Shown: positions 41,324-49,867 of the stretch, piece after piece
How positions within the stretch are numbered: position 1 is the first letter of the stretch
Layout: each line of letters starts with the position of its first letter
NCBI RefSeq assembly: GCF_023511815.1
Contig: NZ_JAIMAV010000001.1
Coordinates: 1-64,000 of the forward strand
Direction: 5' to 3'
DNA from: Alicyclobacillus sp.
GTDB taxonomy: Bacteria > Bacillota > Bacilli > Alicyclobacillales > Alicyclobacillaceae
Length of the DNA stretch: 64,000 nucleotides
Program-made: the position numbers and the translations under genes
Notes under the pieces: generated by a model
Databases searched by the model: none
Told to the model about the DNA's origin: nothing
The model's input: only the letters and a program-made list of their open reading frames with translations

Positions 41324-42496
41324 GTGACCAAGCACGGATTGGATGTGCAGTTGGAAATCTACGCGAGAGGGATGGCGCTCGATCACGGGACGTACGAATG
41401 GCCCATCACGGCCGACGAGTGGGCGGCACGGGCGCGGGAGCGCCTGCCGGACGGACCGTGGTGGTACCTGGAGGGGGGCGCCGGGCTGGAGTCGACCATG
41501 CGCGCCAATCGAGAGGCGTTTGACCGTTGGCGCATCCGCACCAGGCTCCTGCGCGATGTGGAGAATCGGGACCTCGGCGTGACGCTGTTCGGAAGGGCTT
41601 TGCCGGCGCCATTTCTGCTCGGGCCGGTCGGCGTGCAATCCATCCTTCATCCCGACGCGGAACTGGCGTCGGCCCGGGCCGCCGCAGCCTTTGGGGTGCC
41701 CTTTGTCCTCAGCACCGTCTCATCCGTTCCCTTGGAGCAGGTGGCCATCGCCATGGGCGAGGCGCCGCGCTGGTTCCAACTGTATCCGGGCCGGGATCCG
41801 GAAATCATCACCAGCCTGATCCAGCGGGCGGAACGAGCCGGCTACGGCGCTCTGGTGGTGACGGTCGACACCACCATGCTGGGCTGGCGGGCGCACGACC
41901 TGAAGAACGCCTATCTCCCGTTCCTTCAGGGCCAGGGACTCGCCAACTACCTCACCGATCCGGTCTTTCGAAGCCGGCTGTCCAGGGCGCCGGAGGAGGA
42001 CATGGCCGCCGCCATTCAGCACTTTTTGGCGGTGTACGTCAACCCGGGCTTCACGTGGGAGGACCTCGAGCGCATCCGGGCCCAGACACGCCTGCCGCTT
42101 CTCGTCAAGGGCATCACGCATCCGGAGGACGTGCGGCATGCCTTCCACCTCGGCGCAGACGCGGTGATTGTGTCCAATCACGGCGGCCGGCAGGTCGACG
42201 GCGGCGTGGCGGCGCTGGATGCGCTGGTGGAAGTCCGGGAGGCGCTCGGCCCCGATGTCACACTCCTGATGGACAGCGGGGTGCGGTGCGCCGCCGACGT
42301 GGTCAAAGCGCTCGCCCTAGGGGCGAGGGCGGTGTTGTTCGGTCGGCCCTACGTGTACGCCCTGGCGGTCGGCGGCGAGCAGGGCGTCCGCCGATTTATC
42401 CAGCACAGCCTGGCCGAGCTGGATCTCCAGATGGCTTTGGCGGGGCTTCGGTGTGTCGGCGAGATCGACCGGTCCTGCGTGATGGCGGCCAGGTGA
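41324..42496 (+). CDS. FMN-dependent alpha-hydroxy acid oxidase, lactate 2-monooxygenase-like (390 aa)
   Basis: TIM-barrel flavoenzyme oxidising alpha-hydroxy acids. The FMN/substrate signature SNHGGRQVDGGVAALDAL contains the catalytic His and Arg near residue 286; ALVVTVDTTMLGWRAHDLKN and LLMDSGVRCAADVVKALALGA are the phosphate-binding region. The N-terminal PWWYLEGGAGLESTMRANRE and the long loop resemble lactate 2-monooxygenase more than glycolate oxidase. GTG at 41324 has GGAGAGGGGGG upstream. Its position next to an acetate CoA-transferase fits lactate-to-acetate use, which is only an inference. Confidence 0.92.
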   Translation: MTKHGLDVQLEIYARGMALDHGTYEWPITADEWAARARERLPDGPWWYLEGGAGLESTMRANREAFDRWRIRTRLLRDVENRDLGVTLFGRALPAPFLLGPVGVQSILHPDAELASARAAAAFGVPFVLSTVSSVPLEQVAIAMGEAPRWFQLYPGRDPEIITSLIQRAERAGYGALVVTVDTTMLGWRAHDLKNAYLPFLQGQGLANYLTDPVFRSRLSRAPEEDMAAAIQHFLAVYVNPGFTWEDLERIRAQTRLPLLVKGITHPEDVRHAFHLGADAVIVSNHGGRQVDGGVAALDALVEVREALGPDVTLLMDSGVRCAADVVKALALGARAVLFGRPYVYALAVGGEQGVRRFIQHSLAELDLQMALAGLRCVGEIDRSCVMAAR

Positions 42497-42581
42497 GCCT
42501 CTTGAAATTTACAAGAGACGAGGAAGTTGTTAGGATATAGGGGGCGGCATCGCCCAAGTTGGCTTTCGGGAGGGAAGTTCG

Positions 42582-43133
42582 GTGGCCAAAAAGGTCCTGT
42601 TGATTGCGGGAGACGCGGTCGAGGCGTTGGAGATCTACTACCCGTATTATCGCCTGCTCGAAGAGGGCGTTGAGGTGGACATCGCTGCGCCGTCGGCGAA
42701 GAAGCTGAACACGGTCGTGCACGATTTCACCGGGTGGGACACGTACACGGAGAAGCCGGGATACCTGATTGAGGCCAACCTGGCGTTCGCGGACGTGAAG
42801 CCAGAGGCGTACGACGGATTGATCATCCCGGGCGGGAGGGCCCCGGAGTACATCCGGCTGGACGAGAACGTCCCGCGGATTGTGCGTCACTTTTTCGAGG
42901 CGGGCAAGCCGGTGGGGGCCATCTGCCACGCCGCGCAGGTGCTGGAGGTCGTGCGCGATGTCCTGGTGGGCCGGGAGATGACGGCCTACATCGCATGCCG
43001 GCCCTCGGTCGAGGGGATGGGCGCCAAGTACATCACCCAGACGCTGCATGTCGACGGGAACCTGGTGTCGGGGCACGCCTGGCCGGATTTGCCCGGGTTC
43101 ATGCGCGAGTTTCTCAAACTGCTCAACCGGTGA
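42582..43133 (+). CDS. DJ-1/PfpI-family protein (183 aa)
   Basis: Class I glutamine amidotransferase-like fold of the PfpI/YraA group: KKVLLIAGDAVEALEIYYPYY, the acidic residue in YDGLIIPGGRAPEYIR, and the nucleophile elbow PVGAICHAAQVLEVV with Cys and His adjacent. Relatives are stress-induced deglycases or proteases. GTG at 42582 with GGGAGGGAAG upstream. It follows the hydroxy acid oxidase by 85 bases and could share its transcript. Confidence 0.92.
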   Translation: MAKKVLLIAGDAVEALEIYYPYYRLLEEGVEVDIAAPSAKKLNTVVHDFTGWDTYTEKPGYLIEANLAFADVKPEAYDGLIIPGGRAPEYIRLDENVPRIVRHFFEAGKPVGAICHAAQVLEVVRDVLVGREMTAYIACRPSVEGMGAKYITQTLHVDGNLVSGHAWPDLPGFMREFLKLLNR

Positions 43134-43147
43134 CCTCTGGTCACACC

Positions 43148-43180
43148 GAAAAAGACGCCCGCCCTCCCTGGGGCGGGCGT
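43148..43180 (-). terminator. Terminator of the YbjN-like gene
   Basis: ACGCCCGCCC with GGGCGGGCGT around a short loop; on the minus strand the stem is followed by CTTTTTC. It lies 54 bases after the stop of the gene at 43234-43698 and close to the stop of the opposing PfpI gene, which it may also serve as a barrier. Confidence 0.75.
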
Positions 43181-43233
43181 TCGGCGTCGCGGGGTGCGGC
43201 GGTCCAGTGGGCCGCCGCGTTTGTCTTTCGCGG

Positions 43234-43698
43234 TCAATTTTGAGAAGGTGCCTGCGTCTTGGCGAAGGCCTCCTCGGGGCTCATGTTGTTGAAGACGACG
43301 TTGACCAGCGCCGGGATGTTCATGTCCAGGATGCGGAAGCTGGCCATGATCAGGTTGCTGATGAATGGCGGGCTCACCTCGATGAACTCCACGTCCACGC
43401 TGGTGCGCGTGTAGATGGCGCCGTCGCGCGGGTCCATCTCCAGGTTTCCGATGAGAAGCGCGTAGTTGATGCGATTGAGCAATTCGGCGACGGCCGCCTG
43501 TTTGTCGGGCGGCGCACTCACCGGCGCCTTGGCCGCGCACACGAGGAACTTGCGGTCCTCGTACACGGTGACCACGCCCTCCATCACGCCGCGCTCCGTT
43601 TGCAGGCCGAGCCGTACGCCCCGGCCGCCGTCGAGTTCGACATAGGGCCAGTCGGACGCTTTCAGTGCCGCGGTGAGCTGATTCAACAGGGTTGACAT
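43234..43698 (-). CDS. YbjN-like protein (154 aa)
   Basis: Soluble alpha/beta protein resembling the YbjN/type III chaperone-like fold: LTAALKASDWPYVELDGGRG, KQAAVAELLNRINYALLIGN and the segment EMDPRDGAIYTRTSVDVEF, ending with an APSQN tail. Function unknown; in other bacteria YbjN affects stress responses. ATG at 43698 preceded by GGAGG; an upstream extension in the same frame is rejected because of that site. Confidence 0.75.
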   Translation of the reverse strand: MSTLLNQLTAALKASDWPYVELDGGRGVRLGLQTERGVMEGVVTVYEDRKFLVCAAKAPVSAPPDKQAAVAELLNRINYALLIGNLEMDPRDGAIYTRTSVDVEFIEVSPPFISNLIMASFRILDMNIPALVNVVFNNMSPEEAFAKTQAPSQN

Positions 43699-43913
43699 GG
43701 GGTCATCGCCTCCAGGCCGTGCATTCGGAAATTCAGAATCCGTCACGGCGGCACCGGGCCGGGACATGGCGGGATTCCACTTCACTATACCATGGAATCC
43801 GGTTGCCGGGCGCAGGGAAAGCCCCACGCATACGAAATCTCACACGATTTGAGGGGGGTTGCACGGGGCAGGCCCTGCCCGCGCCCGGCCGCCGGCTCCG
43901 GCGCGGGGCGGCC

Positions 43914-45746
43914 TCATCCGCGATCGCGTTTGGCCAACTTCTCCCGCCCGGATTTGGTCAGCTCGCGTTTGCGCAGTCGAATGTGGTGCGGGGTCACCTC
44001 GCAGAGTTCGTCGTCCTCGATATAGGTGATGGCCTCTTCGAGGGTGAGGATGCGCGGCGCCTTCAGGCGCACCGTCTCCTCCTTCGTGGACGAACGGACA
44101 TTGGTGACGTGTTTCGCCTTGACGATGTTGACCGTCAGGTCGTTCTCCCGGTTGTGTTCACCGACAATCATGCCCTCGTACACCTCGGTGCCGGGCGTGA
44201 CGAAGAGGACCCCCCGGTCCTCCAGGTTCTGAATGGCGTACGCCGTCGCCGTCCCGGTCTCGCTGGCGATGAGCACGCCCTGTCGGCGGGTCACCACGTC
44301 GCCGCGCCACGGGCCGTAGTGGTGGAATCGGTGGTGCATCGTCCCGTAGCCGCGCGTCATGGTGAGAAAATCGCCGCGAAATCCGATGAGGCCGCGGGAG
44401 GGGACCAAAAACTCGAGCCGGGTCGTCTCTCCCGAGGCGCTCGGTTCCAACTTCAGCATCTCGCCCTTGCGCAGGCCGAGGGCCTCAATCACCGCGCCCA
44501 TGGTGTCGGACGGGACGTCCATCACCAGGTGTTCCACCGGTTCCTCGAGATCGCCCTCGTCGTTTCGGCGGACGATCACGCGGGGTTTTGACACCTGCAG
44601 TTCATACCCCTCGCGGCGCATCGTCTCAATCAGGATGGACAGGTGCAACTCGCCGCGGCTGGAGACCAGCCAGGCGTCGGCGTCGTCCGTGTCCTCGACG
44701 CGCAGGGACACATCCGACTCCAGCTCGGCGAGCAGTCGTTCGTGGAGCTTGCGCGAGGTGACGAATTGGCCGTCGCGCCCCGCGAACGGGCTGTCGTTGA
44801 CCATGAAGGTCATCTGCAGCGTCGGTTCGTCGATGGAAAGCAGCGGCAACGGGTCAATCTGATCCGGATCGCACACCGTCTCGCCGACGGTGATCCCTTC
44901 GACGCCCGCCACCGCGATGATGTCGCCGGCGTTCGCCGAATCCACCTCCACCCGCTTGAGTCCGGAGAACGCGAACAATTTCGCGGCCCGGGTGCGCTGG
45001 ACGCCGCCATCGCGTTTGACGACCGCGATGGGCTGACCGGCCCGGATTCGTCCGCGCGCAATCCGGCCGATGCCGATGCGCCCGAGAAATTCGTTGTAGT
45101 CGAGCATGGTCACCTGCAGCTGCAGCGGCCCTTCCGGGTCCCCGGCGGGTGCGGGGATGTGCGAGAGGATGGCCTCGAACAGGGGCCGCATATCCCGACC
45201 GGGATCGGCCGGATCCGTCGATGCCGTGCCGCGCAGGGCGGAGGTGTAGATCACCGGAAAGTCGCACTGGGCCTCCGTGGCGCCGAGATCGATGAACAAA
45301 TCCAGGACCTCGTCGACCACCTCGGCCGGGCGGGCGTTCTCCCGGTCCATCTTGTTGATCACGACGAGCGGCGTGAGCCCGGCCTCCAACGCTTTGGCGA
45401 GGACGAACCGGGTCTGCGGCATCACGCCCTCGAACGCATCGACCACCAGGAGGACCCCGTCGACCATCTTGACAATCCGTTCCACCTCGCCCGAGAAATC
45501 GGCGTGTCCAGGTGTATCGACGATGTTAATTCGGTTGGATCCGTACGGGATGGACGTGGTCTTGGCGAGGATGGTGATCCCGCGCTCCCGCTCGATGTCG
45601 TTGTAATCCAGCGCACGCTCCTCGACGCGCTCGTTGCTCCGGAAAAGCCCGGACTGGCGGAGCAGTTGGTCGACCAGGCTGGTCTTGCCGTGATCGACGT
45701 GCGCGACGATGGCGACGTTGCGCAGGGACTTCTGTGGTGCGTCCAT
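43914..45746 (-). CDS. typA: Translational GTPase TypA/BipA (610 aa)
   Basis: Ribosome-binding GTPase needed for 50S assembly and growth under stress or cold. G1 is [10 protein letters not shown], the switch region has [10 protein letters not shown]3 [11 protein letters not shown] and G4 NKMDREN. The domain order (GTPase, beta-barrel, two alpha/beta domains, unique C-terminal domain ending in [15 protein letters not shown]) and the length of about 610 residues match TypA exactly. ATG at 45746 follows GAGGAGG; the longer frame upstream is not supported. Single gene upstream of nothing on this strand except the DUF1292 gene 106 bases before it. Confidence 0.97.
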   Translation of the reverse strand: MDAPQKSLRNVAIVAHVDHGKTSLVDQLLRQSGLFRSNERVEERALDYNDIERERGITILAKTTSIPYGSNRINIVDTPGHADFSGEVERIVKMVDGVLLVVDAFEGVMPQTRFVLAKALEAGLTPLVVINKMDRENARPAEVVDEVLDLFIDLGATEAQCDFPVIYTSALRGTASTDPADPGRDMRPLFEAILSHIPAPAGDPEGPLQLQVTMLDYNEFLGRIGIGRIARGRIRAGQPIAVVKRDGGVQRTRAAKLFAFSGLKRVEVDSANAGDIIAVAGVEGITVGETVCDPDQIDPLPLLSIDEPTLQMTFMVNDSPFAGRDGQFVTSRKLHERLLAELESDVSLRVEDTDDADAWLVSSRGELHLSILIETMRREGYELQVSKPRVIVRRNDEGDLEEPVEHLVMDVPSDTMGAVIEALGLRKGEMLKLEPSASGETTRLEFLVPSRGLIGFRGDFLTMTRGYGTMHHRFHHYGPWRGDVVTRRQGVLIASETGTATAYAIQNLEDRGVLFVTPGTEVYEGMIVGEHNRENDLTVNIVKAKHVTNVRSSTKEETVRLKAPRILTLEEAITYIEDDELCEVTPHHIRLRKRELTKSGREKLAKRDRG

Positions 45747-45852
45747 GACGGCCTCCTCGTGGTTCCCTCTGAGATGTCGCGGTGTGACGGGCCTGGAAAC
45801 ACAAAAACAGGCCAACCTTTACGGTCGGCCCGGGAACGCACGCGGTGTGCGC

Positions 45853-46167
45853 TCAGTCCTCTTCATCCTCGTCGTCCAGGTCGTCCATGTACTCGTTGTA
45901 GGCGTCGACCACCTTCTGCCATTCCTCATCGGACTCGATGTCTTCCAGCACCATGTCCTCGCCGTCTTCACCGGCGATGCGGAAGATGACGCCCTCCTCG
46001 AGGTCGTCGTCGATGGGCAGCAGGATGGCGTAGTCCTGTTCGTCGACGGTGATCACGTCGCCAAGGATGAAGCGGTGTTCCTGGCCATCCTCGTCTTCGA
46101 GCACAATCACTTCATCTTCCAATTCGTGCTCATGTTCATGCTCGTGGTTGTGATCATGATCTGCCAT
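45853..46167 (-). CDS. DUF1292 protein, YrzB-like, with His/Glu-rich N-terminus (104 aa)
   Basis: Very acidic small protein of the DUF1292 family found in most spore formers: EVIVLEDEDGQEHRFILGD, DYAILLPIDDDLEEGVIFRI and EEWQKVVDAYNEYMDDL. The first 18 residues alternate His and Glu/Asp (DHDHNHEHEHEHE), a likely metal-binding patch. ATG at 46167. Function unknown; B. subtilis yrzB sits beside the yrrK gene cluster. A second protein with a related ending lies at 47320-47787. Confidence 0.9.
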   Translation of the reverse strand: MADHDHNHEHEHEHELEDEVIVLEDEDGQEHRFILGDVITVDEQDYAILLPIDDDLEEGVIFRIAGEDGEDMVLEDIESDEEWQKVVDAYNEYMDDLDDEDEED

Positions 46168-46301
46168 AGCCGAACCTTCTTTCCCCCATCTCGGGAAGCA
46201 TACCCACCGAACATACCATGTGCGCGGCAATCATGTCAAATGCTGCTGGGCCCGTCTCATCCGTCCCGTTCGGCATCCCCGATGCCGGTGCAGGCGGACC
46301 C

Positions 46302-46676
46302 TCACCCGCCCTCCTGCACGTCGGCGACGCGCTCGAGCACCGCGCGGGCCAACCGCTGGGTGAGCGCCTGCAGGAGGTCGTTGACCGCCTGCTGCGCGCG
46401 TTGGAACTCCGCCACTTCCGGTATCTTCTCCAACCGCTCGAGCAGGGATTCGGTCTCACGCAGCAGATGCACATAGTGCATGGGGGGCACCTGACGCGCC
46501 TGGAACTCGGCCACCTGTTCCTGCAGATCCTTGAGTTCGCGGATCATCCGCGAGGCCTCCGGGTGCGCCTTCATTCGGGCCTCGGCCTCTTGGTACTGAG
46601 CGATTTCGGGCGCCTGCATGATCAGGTCGGCGAGTTCCTCGGTCTGCGCCCACAGTTCATTGCGATCCAGCATCAC
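46302..46676 (-). CDS. YlbF/YmcA (RicF/RicA) family protein (124 aa)
   Basis: All-helical protein of the Com_YlbF family: ELADLIMQAPEIAQYQEAEA and RMIRELKDLQEQVAEFQARQ are the characteristic first helices, with a second pair near residue 75. In B. subtilis YlbF, YmcA and YaaT form the RNase Y specificity (Y) complex that matures mRNAs and affects sporulation and competence. This member has no cysteine that could bind an iron-sulfur cluster, so whether it corresponds to YlbF, YmcA or the YheA-like third group is open. It overlaps the upstream small membrane protein gene by four bases. Confidence 0.85.
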   Translation of the reverse strand: MMLDRNELWAQTEELADLIMQAPEIAQYQEAEARMKAHPEASRMIRELKDLQEQVAEFQARQVPPMHYVHLLRETESLLERLEKIPEVAEFQRAQQAVNDLLQALTQRLARAVLERVADVQEGG

Positions 46677-46897
46677 GATCTCCCGGAGCCGTGATGCAGG
46701 TGGTGATGGTGTTCGTTGAGGTGCTTGTACGGTTCGGACGGCTGATTTTCAATGCGATCCCCGATGATGGCGAGCGCGATGGCGACGATGGCCAAAATCG
46801 CCAACAGGGTGTACGAGTGCAGCAAAAGCCCGACGAGGACCAGGAGAAAGGCCAGGGTGAACAACAGATATCGCACGTTGCGGGTACGATTGATCAT
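46673..46897 (-). CDS. Small two-helix membrane protein with His-rich tail (74 aa)
   Basis: Two adjacent hydrophobic segments (RYLLFTLAFLLVLVGLLLHS and TLLAILAIVAIALAIIG) separated by a tight turn, followed by a polar tail ending EHHHHLHHGSGRS. The His cluster could bind metal. ATG at 46897; the gene overlaps the YlbF-family gene by four bases and they form an operon. Family not recognised; similar small membrane proteins are frequent beside sporulation genes in bacilli. Confidence 0.75.
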   Translation of the reverse strand: MINRTRNVRYLLFTLAFLLVLVGLLLHSYTLLAILAIVAIALAIIGDRIENQPSEPYKHLNEHHHHLHHGSGRS

Positions 46898-47088
46898 CGG
46901 TGCAACTCCTTTTCGCGAACAGGGTCCAGATGCCTCCGAGCACCCACTCGGCGGATGGGATGGATATCCCGTTGCCATTATATCACACGATTCGCCGGTT
47001 TCGGCCGGACACCCGATTTCGCTTGACCGTACGCTGAATGAATTTTAAGCTAAAGAGGGAGTCGAGACGGCGAAGGGGGGCGCGGAGG

Positions 47089-47217
47089 GTGCACGGGTTG
47101 CTCGGAATGGCCGTGGCGGCCGTGGGGGTCATCTGGATGTTGATGACGTGCGCGTCCGAGACGAAGGAGAATTTCGATCGGGCCCTGGCGAAGGAATCGG
47201 AACAGGCGGACGCATGA
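47089..47217 (+). CDS. Small membrane or lipoprotein-like protein (42 aa)
   Basis: A 42-residue protein: MHGLLGMAVAAVGVIWMLM, then TCASETKENFDRALAKE. One N-terminal hydrophobic helix and a charged helix; the Cys right after the helix is reminiscent of a lipobox but lacks the usual LxGC pattern. GTG at 47089 with GAAGGGGGG upstream. It is divergent from the YlbF pair and 103 bases before the next gene. Predicted from composition and the ribosome site only. Confidence 0.55.
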   Translation: MHGLLGMAVAAVGVIWMLMTCASETKENFDRALAKESEQADA

Positions 47218-47319
47218 CGTGGGCAGCAGGGGCAACCCTGCTGTTTGTCCGTTTTTGGCCACGAGGGTCGTCCATGTGTGGGAGCCGGCCGGGATGCCGG
47301 CCGGGAGGAGGCGTTCGCT

Positions 47320-47787
47320 GTGCGTTGGCAAGATCCGCGTTACGCCTTTCCAAAGGCGAAACAGTACGCGTTTTTATATGAGAACGCGCATCTGATCCTG
47401 TTCTGCTGGGATCGGGACGATGCCCGGTTTTTGTTTCTGATCAAGGAACAGCGGGAGGACGGCCTCATCCTCGACTATCCGGGCGAGACGTTCACACAGC
47501 GTGTGCTCGATGCGGTGCAGCCAATATTTTTTGTTCAGGTGCAGGAGGAGGGGCGGGAGGCCCGGCCCTATGTGCTCGGCAGTTATTTCATGGTCGGCAA
47601 GCGGGCGTTCGGGGCCTATTACCCGCAGGACGATGCCGGCGACACCGATGTGGTGCTGTTTCGCATCGACGGCGAGGTGCCCGACCTGCATCTCGAGGTG
47701 CCGGAGCCGGAGGAGTATCAGGAGGCGGTGCGCGCCTTCACGGAACAGCATCGGGACTTTGTGGAGGTGCTGGGCGCGAACCGCTGA
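47320..47787 (+). CDS. Hypothetical soluble protein distantly like DUF1292 (155 aa)
   Basis: Soluble protein rich in aromatic and acidic residues. Its C-terminus (DTDVVLFRIDGEVPDLHLEV, then EPEEYQEAVRAFTEQH) and the core LILFCWDRDDARFLFLIKEQ resemble the strand pattern of DUF1292 proteins, of which a typical member lies at 45853-46167. GTG at 47320 behind GGGAGGAGG. No catalytic motif. Convergent with the following small gene. Confidence 0.65.
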   Translation: MRWQDPRYAFPKAKQYAFLYENAHLILFCWDRDDARFLFLIKEQREDGLILDYPGETFTQRVLDAVQPIFFVQVQEEGREARPYVLGSYFMVGKRAFGAYYPQDDAGDTDVVLFRIDGEVPDLHLEVPEPEEYQEAVRAFTEQHRDFVEVLGANR

Positions 47788-47815
47788 GCGGTGCGCGCCC
47801 CGGGTCACTCCCGGT

Positions 47816-48085
47816 TCACAGGTTCGCCAGGAGCAGTTCGGAGAACTCGGCGGCCTCGTCCTCGTTCCGGATGTCGAAGGCCTGCATCAGGTAGGGGACG
47901 TTGGCCGCGTCCTCATCATTCAAAATGGCGGTGCGTCCATTTTGAATCGAGACCACCAGGCGCTTTCCGTAAAAGTGAGCCGTGCTGATGATGGCGACGT
48001 CGTACCGGCCGTGTTCACCGGCGTACCCCAGGTACCGGGTGCTGGTCTGCTCTGTCTCGTCGTACAGGAAAAATCCTTCCGCCAT
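47816..48085 (-). CDS. DUF3055-like small protein (89 aa)
   Basis: Matches the DUF3055 family of bacilli: FFLYDETEQTSTRYLGYAGE, RYDVAIISTAHFYGKRLVVS, then a nucleotide-like strand QNGRTAILNDEDA. Soluble, no cysteine, function unknown. ATG at 48085 behind GAAGGAG. It follows the IDEAL-domain gene on the minus strand by 39 bases and is probably co-transcribed with it. Confidence 0.75.
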   Translation of the reverse strand: MAEGFFLYDETEQTSTRYLGYAGEHGRYDVAIISTAHFYGKRLVVSIQNGRTAILNDEDAANVPYLMQAFDIRNEDEAAEFSELLLANL

Positions 48086-48124
48086 GCGTTTGACTCCTTC
48101 CGTGCGCCGCCTCTACAACCGCGG

Positions 48125-48607
48125 TCAAAAGATGCCGCGATGGCGCGGACTGGGGGAGTCGCACGACTCCGCCAACAGGGCGTTCAACTCCTGACTGGCC
48201 CTGTAGAACAGTTCGCGATCACGCTTCTCCAAAGCCTCGTCGATGGTGCGGCGCAATTCGACCTTGCGGGCGTCCCGCTGGATGACCTCTTCCAGAACCT
48301 GCGTCACCTCGCGCGGGAGCGGGAGGTCGGGCAGATTGATGAACAGGTACAGCGTCTCCTGCTTGTTCATGTACTGTCTGAGCTGCTCCAGAATTTCATT
48401 GGGTTGGCTGATCTTGAGCATGGTGCCGCCCGACGGGATCCGGGCGATCATGCCGTGCCGCCCGATGATGAGCAGCGGGACATTCTCCAGCACGATGTGC
48501 GTCATTTCAATCTGTTGATGGCGCGACGCCAGAAAATCCACGATGGCGTCCGCCCCGGCAGGGAGGATTTTGGTTTTCAGCAGCAACAGCTCTTCTCGTG
48601 CAACCAT
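48125..48607 (-). CDS. IDEAL-domain protein (160 aa)
   Basis: The C-terminal segment ELRRTIDEALEKRDRELFYR contains the IDEAL motif found in YpiB and related Bacillus proteins. The N-terminal 110 residues form a separate small domain (LPAGADAIVDFLASRHQQIE, VLENVPLLIIGRHGMIARI) that resembles the structural part of YpiB/UPF0302-type proteins only weakly. ATG at 48607 because AGGAGGG lies six bases upstream; an ATG at 48613 is too close to it. In B. subtilis YpiB acts in the biofilm and motility switch; this relation is not established here. A DUF3055 gene follows. Confidence 0.75.
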   Translation of the reverse strand: MVAREELLLLKTKILPAGADAIVDFLASRHQQIEMTHIVLENVPLLIIGRHGMIARIPSGGTMLKISQPNEILEQLRQYMNKQETLYLFINLPDLPLPREVTQVLEEVIQRDARKVELRRTIDEALEKRDRELFYRASQELNALLAESCDSPSPRHRGIF

Positions 48608-48981
48608 GTCCATCCCTCCTCATGAGCCATGGCGCCCTGGCGACCGTGATGCCGCTGACGGGATTGTTTCACTGTATGCAGCGCGCGCCGAACGCGGCGC
48701 GGCCGATCAACGCCCGCGTGGTCATCGTATTGTTCTTATATTTTATCAGAAGTTGCCGGTGGGGAGAAGATGTCGGCTTCAAGACGGCGCGTGCCCTCCC
48801 TTCGGGCGGGCGTACGGGTTGGACGCGGGGCACGGTCTGCCAGTCACCGCCACTGTCAGTCGCCACGACTGTCCGTCGCCGCCTATGATAAAATTGCGAC
48901 ACGTGGCCTTGTCCGGCTTCACCGGCAACCGGTGACGTGATACGATGGTGCGGAGAAGCGATGTGGAAGGGTGTGAGCTGT
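48608..48981. other. Intergenic region of about 370 bases between divergent genes
   Basis: No gene recognised. An AT-rich core near 48727-48750 is a plausible promoter region for the minus-strand IDEAL gene. At 48850-48880 the unit ACTGTCAGTCGCC recurs as ACTGTCCGTCGCC in a short tandem array, immediately before TATGAT (48884-48889), a possible -10 for the plus-strand isochorismatase-like gene, whose -35 is poor. Confidence 0.45.
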
Positions 48982-49449
48982 GTGCCGAAAGGTCTGATTG
49001 TCCTGGACGTTCAGGAGGATTTCCTGCGCAACACACTGGATTACATAGCCCCCTTGTGCCAACGGTACATCAACCAGCACGCGGACGAGTACGCCGCCAT
49101 CGTCCTCACGCGCTGGGTGTACGACGAACTCGAGGGGCGCAACACGCTTTTGCTGTCGCACCCACAGGCGCACGTCGTCGAAAAGCGGTCCTACTCCGGC
49201 TACACGGAGGATGTGAGAAAGATCCTCGAAGAGGCGGGTGTCGACGAGGTGCACATCGCCGGGGTGGACTCGGAGGGCGCCGTGCTCGCCACCATGTTTT
49301 CCCTGGTGGACGCGGGGTATCATGTCAAGATCTTGGAGCGGCTGGTGACGGGATACCACGGGCGCAACTGGGAAGCGATGATGATCGCCCGCCACATTCT
49401 TGGCAGCGAGAATGTCCTGAACATCGGGGGCGACCGGGTCTGGGTTTGA
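48982..49449 (+). CDS. Isochorismatase-fold protein lacking the catalytic cysteine (155 aa)
   Basis: Cysteine-hydrolase (isochorismatase/nicotinamidase) fold: KGLIVLDVQEDFLRNTLDYI supplies the catalytic Asp, VVEKRSYSGYTEDVRKIL the Lys, and HIAGVDSEGAVLATMFSLVD the loop where the nucleophilic Cys should be. In the usual GVxTDxCV motif this protein has GVDSEGAV, an Ala in place of Cys, so hydrolysis by the standard mechanism is unlikely; true isochorismatases do lack the Cys, but those keep other residues not obvious here. GTG at 48982 behind GGAAGGG. Single gene. Confidence 0.8.
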   Translation: MPKGLIVLDVQEDFLRNTLDYIAPLCQRYINQHADEYAAIVLTRWVYDELEGRNTLLLSHPQAHVVEKRSYSGYTEDVRKILEEAGVDEVHIAGVDSEGAVLATMFSLVDAGYHVKILERLVTGYHGRNWEAMMIARHILGSENVLNIGGDRVWV

Positions 49450-49618
49450 TTCGGATCTGAACCCGAATTTCTTGGGCGGCATCCCGAGGAGATGGGACTG
49501 GACGTCTCCAGGGGCGGATGCCCGTGGGTGGGACCGGTTCCGGTTGCCGCGCGGCCCAACGATTGCTGGCGGGACGCCGCCTCTCCGGCGCGCATACTAC
49601 GCGTGGGGAGGCGGTGCC

Positions 49619-49798
49619 ATGGAGGACTGGGTGTACTTCGCCGGGTTGTACGATTCCAAGTTCGAGGCATACTGTGCCGTCATGTGGATCGAGGCCGACG
49701 AGCGCATCCGCGGGGCCGTGACACCGGGTGAGGTGCAGGTGTACCAGACGCGCCGCGGAAAGTACGGTGTGCGATTTCGGCGCGCCCGGGTCGTTTGA
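49619..49798 (+). CDS. Small hypothetical protein (59 aa)
   Basis: MEDWVYFAGLYDSKFEAYCA followed by a basic C-terminus (TRRGKYGVRFRRARVV). Compact alpha/beta-like small soluble protein, unrecognised. ATG at 49619 with GGGGAGG seven bases upstream, which makes translation likely; an in-frame upstream extension has no site. Confidence 0.6.
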   Translation: MEDWVYFAGLYDSKFEAYCAVMWIEADERIRGAVTPGEVQVYQTRRGKYGVRFRRARVV

Positions 49799-49867
49799 GG
49801 TTCGCGCGAGGGCGGAGAAAAGGGGTTCGGCCGTGTGCCGGACCCCATTTCGCGTGTGCCCTGTCCC

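Noticed and set aside
48850-48883. Short repeats resembling a CRISPR array
   Set aside because: Only two or three imperfect 13-base units without regular spacers and no cas genes.
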